A DNA stretch of 46,272 nt from a virus. This document shows, one piece after another, positions 32,126 through 40,153 of this stretch. Positions within the stretch are counted from its first letter, which is position 1. Each line of letters starts with the position of its first letter. Location of the stretch: positions 1 to 46,272 of IMG/VR virus record IMGVR_UViG_3300009151_000115. The stretch is one strand, 5' to 3'. The position numbers and the translations under genes are program-made. Below the pieces are notes generated by a model that was not told the origin of the DNA, did not search any database, and saw only the letters and a list, made by a program, of their open reading frames with translations.

Positions 32126-35100
32126 ATGGAAAAGTTAGTCCACCTTCATGTCCACACCGAACACAGTTTCCTTGATGGACTTCAAACAGTAGATCAATTA
32201 GTGGAACGCGTAGTTTCTTTAGACCAAGAAGCCGTTGCTATCACCGATCATGGTGAATGCAGTGGGCACCTTCGTCTTCAGCATGCAGCAGATGCAGCTG
32301 GTATTAAACCTATCTTCGGTATGGAAGGTTATTTCACCGATGACCGTCATGAAAAGATTGGTAAGAAAGGTGAGAACTACGACCACATGACTATCATGGC
32401 TCTTAATGCCAAAGGTTTAGAGAATCTATGGTCATTATCCAGCATGGCGTACATTGAAGGTAGTTACTACGGCAACCCACGTTTTGACTGGGAACTTCTA
32501 GAACGTTATAACGAAGGTCTTATTGTTACTGGTGGTTGTATGGGTGGTTGTATTGGTAAGCATCTCAAAGATGATGGTGTTTATCAGCGTGCTGTAGAAC
32601 GCATTAGTCGTTATCAAGCTATTTTTGGTGATCGTTTTCACTTAGAACTTCACACTTATCTTGACCCTGAAAGCAACGAATGGAACATGCGTGTAGCAGA
32701 GGCAGCTCTTGACTATAGTGTTCCACTTCTTGCTGTGAGTGATGCACACTACGCTAAGCCTGAGCACTGGTATGCCCATGAACTAATGACTGCTGTGCAA
32801 ATGGGTAAGACTATGGATGACCCAACACGATTTAGCTATGGTCCTAATCAACTTTGCATTTTTTCTGAAGAAGAAACCCGCAGCAGATTAAGTTATCTAC
32901 CCGAAAGTATTGTTGATCAAGCGATCAATCGTACAAACGAAATCGCACAGATGTGTGATGCGCGTGTACCTGGGTCTCGTAAGATGCCTGTGTTCTATAA
33001 CACTGCGGAGATGGATGAACGTAAATTGCGTGAGTCTGTTGAAGAAGGTTTCGCACGAAAGATTGTAGGCCATGTTACAGAAGACATGTTACCTATTTAC
33101 CGTGAACGTATTGAGTATGAAATGGAAGTTATCATTACTCGTGGGTTCCCAGGTTATTTTTTAACAGTACAAGACATTATTGATTGGAGTAAAAATGAAG
33201 GATTCCTTGTGGGCCCTAGTCGCGGTAGTGTGGGTGGTAGCTTGCTTGCTTACTGCATGGACATTACCGAGGTAAATCCGATACCTTCTGGTCTTATCTT
33301 TGAACGTTTCCTAAACCCTGAACGTGTAAGTATGCCTGATATTGATATTGACATGCCAAAGCTAGAGCGTGGATTGGTGCGTGACTACCTTGAAAAGAAA
33401 TATGGCAGACATAACATTGCTAGTATTGGTACTCTAAACACACTTGGTATACGTCAGGCATTGCGTGACCTATGCCGTGGTATGGGTATTGATAAAGATG
33501 ATGCTGCTAAAATGTCAGATATTATTGATGACGATTGGAACATCAAGAACCGTGGTGCTGATTGGGAGACTGTCGAAAAGCAGTACCGTAGAGAATACGC
33601 TCCATGGATAACTAAATACCCACAATTGTTTGAGACTTTACCTGAGGTTGTGAACCACATCCGTCATGCTAGTGCTCACGCTGCAGGTATTGTTATTAGC
33701 AAGGACCCATTGGTAGGTGCTATGCCACTACGTTACAGTCCAGTTAATGATGATATCCGTACACAATTTGATATGAGTGATGTTGAAGAGTTGGGATTTG
33801 TAAAGATCGACCTTCTTGGTCTGCGTACTTTGAGTACACTCATGGCTACTTTAAATCTTATTAAAGAAAACCATCATGGTGTATTGCCGTTTGAACATTT
33901 CTATGAATGGAATAACAACTGGGATAAGTACTACAACGATGCTGACGTATGGGATGACGTTTGCACTGGCAATAATATTGGGTTATTCCAGATTGAAACA
34001 GGAAGCCTACGTAATCTTGTAAAGCGATTCCAACCACGTAACATAGAAGACCTATGCACTATGATTGCTATTTACCGCCCTGGTATTACCCGTTCAGTTG
34101 ACAGTGAAACTGGTCTTAATCTACTTGAGATGTACATGCAAAAACGTGAGGGTAAGCGCAAGGTGACATACAAGCACCCCAAGCTACGTGACATCTTAGG
34201 TGTTTCCTATGGTTCATTTGTATACCAGGAACAGATCATGGAAACTTGTGTTGCTCTAGCTGGTTATACCATTGTTGAGACTGACCGTGTACGTAAAGCT
34301 GTGGCAAAATCTAACTATGAAGATATGGTTGAAGAAGCTGATACATTCGTTCGTAAGTGTGTTGAGTCTGGCGTTGACCGTGAAACTGCCAAGTCAATCT
34401 TCGATGACATGCGTGCGTTTGGTATGTATGGATTTAACAAGAGTCACGGTTATGGATATTCTATGTTAACTTATTGGACTGCATGGATTAAACATCATTA
34501 TCCACGTGAATACATGACTGCTCTATTTCGTACAAATCCAAAAGATAACGTTATTTATACTCGTGAAGCTCGACGTATGGGTATAGAAGTACTAGGTCCT
34601 GACATTAACGAGAGTGGTGGCAACTTCACTCTCACCAAGGCTGGCAGTATCCGTTATGGCTTGAACAGTGTCAAGTACATTTCAGGGTCTGCCCAAGAAC
34701 TACAGAAGCTAGGGCCATTCACTAGTATGGATGACTTTGTAGAGCGTGTTCCTTCCAAGAAAGTAAACAAGCGTGCAGTTATAGCTATGATTAAATGTGG
34801 TGTGTTTGATAGCATATGTGGGGATGCTAAGAGTGCCCTACAGCAGTACCTTAAAGCACGAAAGGAATACAAAAATTATGACGATAGTTGTAGCGCTGAT
34901 TGCACTCATTGTTTGGGTCATCTTAGCAAGTTTGATTGTTACGCAGATTTACAAGAAAATATCATGGCGAGGGGCCAACACGAGCACGAGCTTTTGGGAA
35001 CTATGGTTAGTATTGATCCTCTTGCTGCTTATCTTTCATTGATCGAAGAAGAACATAATTTCCCTGGGGAAAAGAAAATGTTCCAAGGTGAGAAAGCTAT

Positions 35101-35410
35101 GATCGGTGGTATGATATCACAGATTAAGGAACTTATTACTAAGAAGGGTAAGAATCCTGGTGCAGAAATGTGCCAAGTGTGGATTGAGCTTCCTATTGAT
35201 AGCATAGAAGATGAAATTGATATTGACGAAGATGTTGAAGTTTTGTCGAAAGATGATAATGTGCAGGTTGTGGCATTCCCTGATACGTATAAACGTATCA
35301 AGGCTGACATACAGATAGGTACTCCAGTTCTGGTGGAAGTTGAGAAGCTCAGGGATGGTCTTAGTCTTAAAAATATATTCCGTCTTGACAAGCTGGCTGA
35401 GACCTGCTAG
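32126..35410 (+). CDS. dnaE: DNA polymerase III alpha subunit (DnaE-type)
   Basis: 1094 residues. The PHP domain opens with HLHVHTEHSFLDG (7-19). Polymerase catalytic aspartates sit in PDIDID (404-409), Asp405 and Asp407, matching E. coli Asp401/Asp403, and the third is Asp562 in KIDLLGL. GPSRGSVGGS precedes the first pair. C-terminal helix-hairpin-helix and OB-type segments follow. It is the C-family replicative polymerase of the phage. Its length is near the bacterial 1,160. Use of a phage DnaE instead of a PolA or PolB polymerase is known in several actinophages. Confidence 0.95.
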   Translation: MEKLVHLHVHTEHSFLDGLQTVDQLVERVVSLDQEAVAITDHGECSGHLRLQHAADAAGIKPIFGMEGYFTDDRHEKIGKKGENYDHMTIMALNAKGLENLWSLSSMAYIEGSYYGNPRFDWELLERYNEGLIVTGGCMGGCIGKHLKDDGVYQRAVERISRYQAIFGDRFHLELHTYLDPESNEWNMRVAEAALDYSVPLLAVSDAHYAKPEHWYAHELMTAVQMGKTMDDPTRFSYGPNQLCIFSEEETRSRLSYLPESIVDQAINRTNEIAQMCDARVPGSRKMPVFYNTAEMDERKLRESVEEGFARKIVGHVTEDMLPIYRERIEYEMEVIITRGFPGYFLTVQDIIDWSKNEGFLVGPSRGSVGGSLLAYCMDITEVNPIPSGLIFERFLNPERVSMPDIDIDMPKLERGLVRDYLEKKYGRHNIASIGTLNTLGIRQALRDLCRGMGIDKDDAAKMSDIIDDDWNIKNRGADWETVEKQYRREYAPWITKYPQLFETLPEVVNHIRHASAHAAGIVISKDPLVGAMPLRYSPVNDDIRTQFDMSDVEELGFVKIDLLGLRTLSTLMATLNLIKENHHGVLPFEHFYEWNNNWDKYYNDADVWDDVCTGNNIGLFQIETGSLRNLVKRFQPRNIEDLCTMIAIYRPGITRSVDSETGLNLLEMYMQKREGKRKVTYKHPKLRDILGVSYGSFVYQEQIMETCVALAGYTIVETDRVRKAVAKSNYEDMVEEADTFVRKCVESGVDRETAKSIFDDMRAFGMYGFNKSHGYGYSMLTYWTAWIKHHYPREYMTALFRTNPKDNVIYTREARRMGIEVLGPDINESGGNFTLTKAGSIRYGLNSVKYISGSAQELQKLGPFTSMDDFVERVPSKKVNKRAVIAMIKCGVFDSICGDAKSALQQYLKARKEYKNYDDSCSADCTHCLGHLSKFDCYADLQENIMARGQHEHELLGTMVSIDPLAAYLSLIEEEHNFPGEKKMFQGEKAMIGGMISQIKELITKKGKNPGAEMCQVWIELPIDSIEDEIDIDEDVEVLSKDDNVQVVAFPDTYKRIKADIQIGTPVLVEVEKLRDGLSLKNIFRLDKLAETC

Positions 35411-35438
35411 GGTCAATACCAGTAGGAAAGGAGTTGCT

Positions 35439-35579
35439 ATGTCAACTAAAAATCAAATGAAGTTATGGCGTTGTCCAAAATGCAAAGAAGAAATCAAAGC
35501 TCTTGCTCTTCAGGTTTCTCACAGATGCAAAAGCAACAAGAATCTCAGCACTAACTGGGAATTAGTAGAGGAAAAATAA
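35439..35579 (+). CDS. Small zinc-ribbon protein
   Basis: 46 residues from the ATG at 35439, with AAAGGAG 5 bases upstream. CPKC followed by HRC gives a C-X2-C...H-X-C site. Lysine-rich. It starts a new translational cluster after dnaE and overlaps the next ATG. Confidence 0.6.
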   Translation: MSTKNQMKLWRCPKCKEEIKALALQVSHRCKSNKNLSTNWELVEEK

Positions 35580-35884
35580 TGGGAGATTACGAATACCAAC
35601 AGTTGGAAAACAGTAGTATCAGAATGGCAGTGCATAAACCTGAGAATTGTATGAGTGAGGTTTGCACAATTCATCAACGCACTGATCACAGCATGCGACG
35701 TTTCCCACAAATTTGGAGGGGAGATCGCAAACTAATGATGCGTACCTGCCCACATGATGTTCAACATCCAGATCCTGATGATTTTAAAATTATTGATGGC
35801 ATTGATAATGGAGAACACGAGTGTGATGGTTGTTGCATCCAATTCTTAGACGAGGAGCCAGATTATAATGCAAATAACGATTGA
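35579..35884 (+). CDS. Conserved phage protein with Cys/His motifs
   Basis: 101 residues. A CPHDVQHPDPDD segment and a later HECDGCC segment probably bind metal. The MMRTCPHxxxHPDPDD pattern is familiar from actinophage hypothetical proteins. Function unknown. It overlaps the ribbon-helix-helix gene by 17 bases. Confidence 0.6.
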   Translation: MGDYEYQQLENSSIRMAVHKPENCMSEVCTIHQRTDHSMRRFPQIWRGDRKLMMRTCPHDVQHPDPDDFKIIDGIDNGEHECDGCCIQFLDEEPDYNANND

Positions 35885-35990
35885 TATTGATGATAAACTG
35901 TTTGATACCTTGACTCGAATGGCTGAGTCGTATAGAATGGATGTAGAGCAATGGCTCGAATACCACTTGGAGGAAGAATATGGCCGGTAA
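35868..35990 (+). CDS. Ribbon-helix-helix (CopG/Arc-like) protein
   Basis: 40 residues: a beta strand (QITIDIDDKL) followed by two helices (FDTLTRMAESYRM and DVEQWLEYHLEEEY), the minimal ribbon-helix-helix fold. Such dimers bind short palindromes, so it is a candidate for the palindromic operator near 31105. It overlaps the end of the previous gene and the start of recA. Confidence 0.6.
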   Translation: MQITIDIDDKLFDTLTRMAESYRMDVEQWLEYHLEEEYGR

Positions 35991-37095
35991 AACTGATGCT
36001 ATTGATAAATTAATCGCTGATCTGAATAAATTTACACCAGAGGGTAGCAACAAACCTTTGGTATTGCGTGGCAATAACATTGAAAAGGTCAATGCTATCC
36101 CATGTTTTACACCAGCATTGGCATATCTGTTAGGTATTGGTGGATGGCCAGAAGGTAAGCTCATTGAGTTTTTCGGTAAGGAACACTCTGGTAAAACTTC
36201 ATTCGCTATCTTGGCATTAAAAGATTGTTATGACTATTACAAGGGTGAAAAGATGGTAGCTATCATCGATCTTGAACACCGTTTCAACCCTGAATGGGCT
36301 GAGAAGCTTGGTCTTAAAATCGATGAGAACCTTATTGTTGTACAACCACCAGATGCAGAGACTGGTACTGACATGATGGTTGCATTGATTAAGAGTCAAG
36401 AAATTTGTGCCATTGTATGGGATTCTGTAGGTGCTGCAGCAACTAAGCACAGCATGCAACAACTCACTGACAAGAATGACAAGATGGGTGGTAACGCTGC
36501 AGTAATGAAACGCAATGTTCAAACTGTTGCTCCATTGGCAAACCTTTATGGTGTTACATGTTTCTACTTAAACCAGCTACGTGCTGACATGGATGGATAC
36601 AATCGCCCTATGACGCCAGGTGGTCACGCAGTAAAGCACGCTATGTCCGTACGCATTTACCTACGTCCTGGTAGTGATAAGTACTTTGATAAAATCAATA
36701 GCGAAAATACTCAGGTAGGTAATCCTATCGTTATTAAAACTGTAAAGAACAGTTATGGTCCTCCTTTCCGTGAGGGTTGGACTGATTTCTACAGTCAACC
36801 ATGTGTGTTCCTAGACCATCCTGGTATTGATACACGCAGAGATCTAGCACGTATGGGTATTCTCCTCGGAGTAGCACAACGTGGTGGTGCATGGTTCACA
36901 TGGCGTGACATTAAAGCACAAGGCCGTGACACATTCTTTGAGCAAATCTGGAAGAGTGGCAAGGCAGAAGAGTTTGAGGCAGAGATTATCGAAGCCATCA
37001 AGAAGGGCTCAGGCATTACAGAGGTTGAAGGCGATGAGTTCTTTGGCCGACCATTAACATCAGACAGCGACGACGTAAACGACCCGGAGGTATAA
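35980..37095 (+). CDS. RecA-like recombinase
   Basis: 371 residues. Walker A GKEHSGKT (66-73) and Walker B-type IVWDSVG (near 143-149), with LEHRFNPEWAEKLG between. QLTDKNDKMGG and the LNQLRADMDG segment fit loops L1/L2. It lies between UvsX and RecA in appearance. Role: strand exchange, recombination-dependent replication and repair. It overlaps the ribbon-helix-helix gene by 11 bases. Confidence 0.9.
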   Translation: MAGKTDAIDKLIADLNKFTPEGSNKPLVLRGNNIEKVNAIPCFTPALAYLLGIGGWPEGKLIEFFGKEHSGKTSFAILALKDCYDYYKGEKMVAIIDLEHRFNPEWAEKLGLKIDENLIVVQPPDAETGTDMMVALIKSQEICAIVWDSVGAAATKHSMQQLTDKNDKMGGNAAVMKRNVQTVAPLANLYGVTCFYLNQLRADMDGYNRPMTPGGHAVKHAMSVRIYLRPGSDKYFDKINSENTQVGNPIVIKTVKNSYGPPFREGWTDFYSQPCVFLDHPGIDTRRDLARMGILLGVAQRGGAWFTWRDIKAQGRDTFFEQIWKSGKAEEFEAEIIEAIKKGSGITEVEGDEFFGRPLTSDSDDVNDPEV

Positions 37096-37096
37096 C

Positions 37097-37291
37097 ATGC
37101 AAGTTGGAGATACAGTAGTACACATTACATCAGTTGGCATCATTGTAGGTGTTAGCACATCAAACAACCCTGTTGTGGAATGGGCTGAAGATACAATGTT
37201 TGAAGAAGTTGTAGCTGAGGATTTAATCCTTGTTACAATGCCTACACCAACAGAGGAGCTTGACCCTAAAAAGGAAGAAAAAAATGACTGA
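37097..37291 (+). CDS. Small beta-rich hypothetical protein
   Basis: 64 residues. VGDTVVHITSVGIIVGV looks like a small SH3/KOW-type beta barrel, followed by an acidic, lysine-rich end. It starts right after recA and overlaps the next gene. Confidence 0.5.
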   Translation: MQVGDTVVHITSVGIIVGVSTSNNPVVEWAEDTMFEEVVAEDLILVTMPTPTEELDPKKEEKND

Positions 37292-37463
37292 ACATGAAGA
37301 TGAATATGAGGGCGTAACTCTTTACGTAGATGCTTCTGAAGACTGGCCAAACAACTTAGCTGGTGTTATGATTCACGAACAAAGAGTGTATGTAGAAAAT
37401 GGTAAAGTCAAGATCATCGGTGATCCTATTTGGAAGTTCGGTGAAGAAGATGACAGCGATTAA
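37284..37463 (+). CDS. Small acidic hypothetical protein
   Basis: 59 residues from the ATG at 37284, with AAGGAAG upstream. Strongly acidic at both ends. No cysteines, unlike most of the following small genes. Overlaps both neighbours. Confidence 0.5.
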   Translation: MTEHEDEYEGVTLYVDASEDWPNNLAGVMIHEQRVYVENGKVKIIGDPIWKFGEEDDSD

Positions 37464-37587
37464 GCATTTTTGCCATGTATGCAACGTTAAATTCCAACGT
37501 GCTATAGATTTTATTTTACATAAGCACGAGGAAATTAAACCTATTGTAGAAAAATTTGTAGGAGAAGAAAAGAATGACCGAATGTAA
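37450..37587 (+). CDS. C2H2-like zinc-finger miniprotein
   Basis: 45 residues from the ATG at 37450. HFCHVCNVKFQRAIDFILHKH gives Cys8 and Cys11 plus two histidines at its end (C-X2-C-X12-H-X-H), with the Phe and Leu positions of a C2H2 finger core. It may bind nucleic acid. It overlaps both neighbours by 14 bases. Confidence 0.55.
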   Translation: MTAIKHFCHVCNVKFQRAIDFILHKHEEIKPIVEKFVGEEKNDRM

Positions 37588-37723
37588 ACATTGTGGTATG
37601 CCAATTGTAAAATATAGTTCCGATGCTACTGATTGGGATAGGTTGGGTGATGATGACCAATGGGTTCACACAAGCCCTCATGGACCTCACAAAGCTGAAC
37701 CAGATTGGAAAACTAAATCATGA
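37574..37723 (+). CDS. CxxC...WVH zinc miniprotein, copy 1
   Basis: 49 residues. Cys4, Cys7, then W-V-H at 30-32 and His36: candidate ligands C-C-H-H. It belongs to a set of four related small proteins in this module that share CxxC, then W[VI]H, then a further Cys or His. Overlaps the previous gene by 14 bases and the next by ATGA. Function unknown. Confidence 0.55.
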   Translation: MTECKHCGMPIVKYSSDATDWDRLGDDDQWVHTSPHGPHKAEPDWKTKS

Positions 37724-37797
37724 ATTCATGGGTTATGATAATTGATACTCTTATTATGACAATTGGTATGGTGATGATTGCGAGAATTAAAAAATGA
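37720..37797 (+). CDS. Tiny hydrophobic peptide
   Basis: 25 residues, mostly Ile, Met, Val and Thr with a basic end (ARIKK), able to form one transmembrane helix. ATGA overlaps with both neighbours fit a translated frame, but at this size chance cannot be excluded. Confidence 0.35.
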   Translation: MNSWVMIIDTLIMTIGMVMIARIKK

Positions 37798-37964
37798 CTG
37801 AATATATTCCTAAAAAAGCAAAATGCAAAAATTGTTTTCGTAAAAATGGAGAGAACAGAGAAATTTTGCAGGGTGCCAATGGTGAATGGGTTCACCAGTT
37901 TCTAGACTATACCGTAAAATGCCACCCATTCCAACAATGGGTAGCTGAACCAATGGAAGAATAA
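37794..37964 (+). CDS. CxxC...WVH zinc miniprotein, copy 2
   Basis: 56 residues. Cys11, Cys14, W-V-H at 32-34 and Cys43-His44. Same ligand order as its paralogues here. Starts by ATGA overlap and ends two bases before the next ATG. Function unknown. Confidence 0.55.
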   Translation: MTEYIPKKAKCKNCFRKNGENREILQGANGEWVHQFLDYTVKCHPFQQWVAEPMEE

Positions 37965-37966
37965 TA

Positions 37967-38338
37967 ATGGAAAAACCAAATAATAATTATTGGTATGATG
38001 AAAAAATAAAATTTGCTGATGATGTTTTTTTAGATGACCATGATCATTTAACTCCATTCCAACAGATCCTTAAAGAAATACAAGCTATGCATGATAAGAA
38101 GCAAGCTGATTATGGTAAAAAAGGAGACCCATTTGCTAATGTGAGAGCAAGCGAAGAATGGGGTATCCCAGGTTGGATAGGTTGCATGACTAGAGGAACG
38201 GACAAAATTAAGCGTCTTCAAGCTGCAGCACGTGGACAAAATCTTGTTAATGAAAGCATCGAAGATTCATTGCTTGATCTAGCAACTTACACAATCATTG
38301 CACTATGTTTATTTAGGGAAGAAAATGGGATACAATAA
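37967..38338 (+). CDS. DUF1599/Nmad1 nucleotide-associated protein
   Basis: 123 residues. The signature runs from KKQADYGKKGDPFANVRAS through a Trp-rich WGIPGWIGC segment to RGTDKIKRLQ, and the acidic ESIEDSLLDLATY helix follows. This is the nucleotide-modification-associated domain 1 family, an all-alpha group distantly related to MazG pyrophosphatases and often found in phages. It may hydrolyse or channel modified or unwanted dNTPs. Other hypermodification enzymes were not recognised in this window. Confidence 0.75.
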   Translation: MEKPNNNYWYDEKIKFADDVFLDDHDHLTPFQQILKEIQAMHDKKQADYGKKGDPFANVRASEEWGIPGWIGCMTRGTDKIKRLQAAARGQNLVNESIEDSLLDLATYTIIALCLFREENGIQ

Positions 38339-38459
38339 GTGCCCTGAATGCAATGAGAACCTTTTGTTAATTACAGAAGGAAATAATGCTTATTGGATTC
38401 ATGACGATCCAGATTTAGCTAATAATCCAGAATGTTTTCTAAGAAATGTGGCAGAATGA
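38325..38459 (+). CDS. CxxC...WIH zinc miniprotein, copy 3
   Basis: 44 residues. Cys6, Cys9, W-I-H at 24-26 and Cys37. Overlaps the Nmad1 gene by 14 bases and the next start by ATGA. Function unknown. Confidence 0.55.
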   Translation: MGYNKCPECNENLLLITEGNNAYWIHDDPDLANNPECFLRNVAE

Positions 38460-38710
38460 ATGAAGAACAATTGCAGTTATTTAATCCAACTGAATTTCTT
38501 GCTATGGATGGCATGTGGAGTATAGAGTTAGATATTGATGACAATGAATTAAGCTATATAGATCAAGCTGCTGCGACTGAAGGAATTACTCGCAATGAAT
38601 TTATCAATAACGCAGTAAAAAAATACGCAGGCAATTTGACATGTCCTACCTGTAAGAAGTATCGTATTCCAGGGGACACATGTTCCCACTGTGGAGAGTT
38701 AGATCAATAG
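38456..38710 (+). CDS. Ribbon-helix-helix plus zinc-ribbon protein
   Basis: 84 residues from the ATG at 38456. Residues about 21-58 have a strand (WSIELDID) and two helices typical of CopG-type ribbon-helix-helix DNA binding. The end, CPTCKKYRIPGDTCSHCG, is a four-cysteine zinc ribbon. A possible small regulator. It overlaps the preceding stop and shares a base with the following GTG start. Confidence 0.6.
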   Translation: MNEEQLQLFNPTEFLAMDGMWSIELDIDDNELSYIDQAAATEGITRNEFINNAVKKYAGNLTCPTCKKYRIPGDTCSHCGELDQ

Positions 38711-38841
38711 TGTTTTGTGGCGATTGCAGGAAGCCTGTCCATCTTAGTAAAGTATGGTGGGTGCATGATGAAACAAACGATATTCGATGTAACCCTGCTG
38801 TAAACAATGATAACATTGAACCAATAGTAAGTGAGGAATAA
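38710..38841 (+). CDS. CxxC...WVH zinc miniprotein, copy 4 (GTG start)
   Basis: 43 residues from a GTG that overlaps the previous TAG (TAGTG). Cys3, Cys6, W-V-H at 17-19 and Cys27. The same ligand order as the three copies upstream supports this otherwise easily missed frame. It ends on the ATG of the next gene. Confidence 0.5.
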   Translation: MFCGDCRKPVHLSKVWWVHDETNDIRCNPAVNNDNIEPIVSEE

Positions 38842-39266
38842 TGCAAACGTTTTTACCATACCCAGATTACGCAGCAAGTGCCAAAGTTTTAGATAGACAA
38901 AGACTTGGCAAACAACGCGTAGAAAATCTACAAATCATCAAAGCGTTGCTTGATCCAACATACGGATGGCAAAATCATCCAGCAGTAAAAATGTGGCGTG
39001 GTCACATTATTTCTTTGTTGGATTACCAAGCTGCTATCTGTAGTGAATGGGTAGGACGTGGGTACAAAGATACGTGTCTTGATAAATCATTTGCTTTGTT
39101 AAATGAATACGGCGGTGAGCTACGTATAATTCCACCTTATTGGATGGGTAATATGGAAATTCATACTAGTCATCAGAGCAATCTTATGCGTAAATTTCCA
39201 GAACACTATGGTCAATATTTTGATGTTCCTAATGATCTTGAATATGTATGGCCAACAGCAGCATGA
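38841..39266 (+). CDS. Pyrimidine-dimer glycosylase-like protein (MSMEG_6728-type)
   Basis: 141 residues. It begins MQTFLPYPDYAASAKVLD and continues LGKQRVENLQI, NHPAVKMWRGH and a later EWVGRGYKDT. This matches a family of actinobacterial and phage proteins related to T4 endonuclease V type pyrimidine-dimer glycosylases. Whether it is active in UV repair is not known. GAGG precedes the ATG. Confidence 0.6.
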   Translation: MQTFLPYPDYAASAKVLDRQRLGKQRVENLQIIKALLDPTYGWQNHPAVKMWRGHIISLLDYQAAICSEWVGRGYKDTCLDKSFALLNEYGGELRIIPPYWMGNMEIHTSHQSNLMRKFPEHYGQYFDVPNDLEYVWPTAA

Positions 39267-39523
39267 GTGAAGAGATTTATTTTAATATTCCTATATCAGA
39301 GGATCTTTTAGAATTTCACAGAGATATCACGTTTGGTGAAAAAACTGTTACTCAAGAACAGTTTGCAAAAGCAAAACAATTCCATGCTGAGGAACTTTTA
39401 CTTAAAAAAATATTTAACAAAGTGGCTAAGCAAATAGAGCCCGGTGATCACTGTCTTGAAGTTTTATGGGATACCATTGAAGAATACATTGAAAAGAATG
39501 AACGTTTTATGAGACAATGGTAG
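39263..39523 (+). CDS. Hypothetical helical protein
   Basis: 86 residues from the ATG at 39263 (ATGA overlap); an ATG at 39248 in frame is also possible. Acidic, helical, one cysteine. Family not recognised. Confidence 0.5.
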   Translation: MSEEIYFNIPISEDLLEFHRDITFGEKTVTQEQFAKAKQFHAEELLLKKIFNKVAKQIEPGDHCLEVLWDTIEEYIEKNERFMRQW

Positions 39524-39524
39524 T

Positions 39525-39941
39525 ATGGGTAAATTCCAACAGAAGTTTAGTCAACGACAGGAAAAAGAACTTGAGGCTGAATGGCCTCTTGCTCATCGTA
39601 CGGTAGGTTCTGGCAACAAGTGGGAGAAGGGTGACCTCTCAACAGAAGAGCAATACAATATATCATTCCTTGTAGAAGCTAAAGCTACCCAAGCGGCATC
39701 GTATAGTATTACCAAAAAAGTATGGGATACGATCAAAGAACATGCTCAAAATCGCAGTTGGTTGACTAGACCTATCTTGGCCATCAGATTATATGGTCCT
39801 ACCATGGAAAAGACCAACTGGGGTGGAGAAAGAGAAAATACCCCTGATACCCTCCCAGTGGAATTAGATTTGATATGTATGGACAAGAATGATTTTCTTG
39901 AGCTATACTATGATTACCTACGTCTAAAGGAAAAGGAATAA
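39525..39941 (+). CDS. PD-(D/E)XK nuclease, resolvase-like
   Basis: 138 residues. GSGNKWEKGDL supplies Asp37, and FLVEAK supplies Glu51 and Lys53 (E-X-K). The following SYSITKKVWDTI helix fits a phage family of small nucleases thought to resolve branched DNA. Likely role: recombination or nucleotide scavenging. It overlaps the next start by one base. Confidence 0.6.
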   Translation: MGKFQQKFSQRQEKELEAEWPLAHRTVGSGNKWEKGDLSTEEQYNISFLVEAKATQAASYSITKKVWDTIKEHAQNRSWLTRPILAIRLYGPTMEKTNWGGERENTPDTLPVELDLICMDKNDFLELYYDYLRLKEKE

Positions 39942-40153
39942 TGTGGTCATGGATACTGGCAGTCGTTGGTTCATGCGGACTATTCTTTGTAGGTAAAAAA
40001 AACATATGGGGCTTTGTGATATTGTTTATTACAGAACTTTTATGGTTTATCTATTCATTTTCTACCCATCAATATGGTTTTGTGCTTGGTGGCGTGCTGT
40101 ATAGCGGTATGTATATTAAAGCATTTATCCATTGGAAGAAAGATCGAGAATGA
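39941..40153 (+). CDS. Membrane protein with two to three helices
   Basis: 70 residues. Hydrophobic segments at about 3-17, 23-41 and 46-62, ending KKDRE. The layout (WSWILAVVG, then a GKK turn, then QYGF) is familiar from actinophage membrane proteins with no assigned function. A holin-like role is conceivable. Confidence 0.55.
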   Translation: MWSWILAVVGSCGLFFVGKKNIWGFVILFITELLWFIYSFSTHQYGFVLGGVLYSGMYIKAFIHWKKDRE

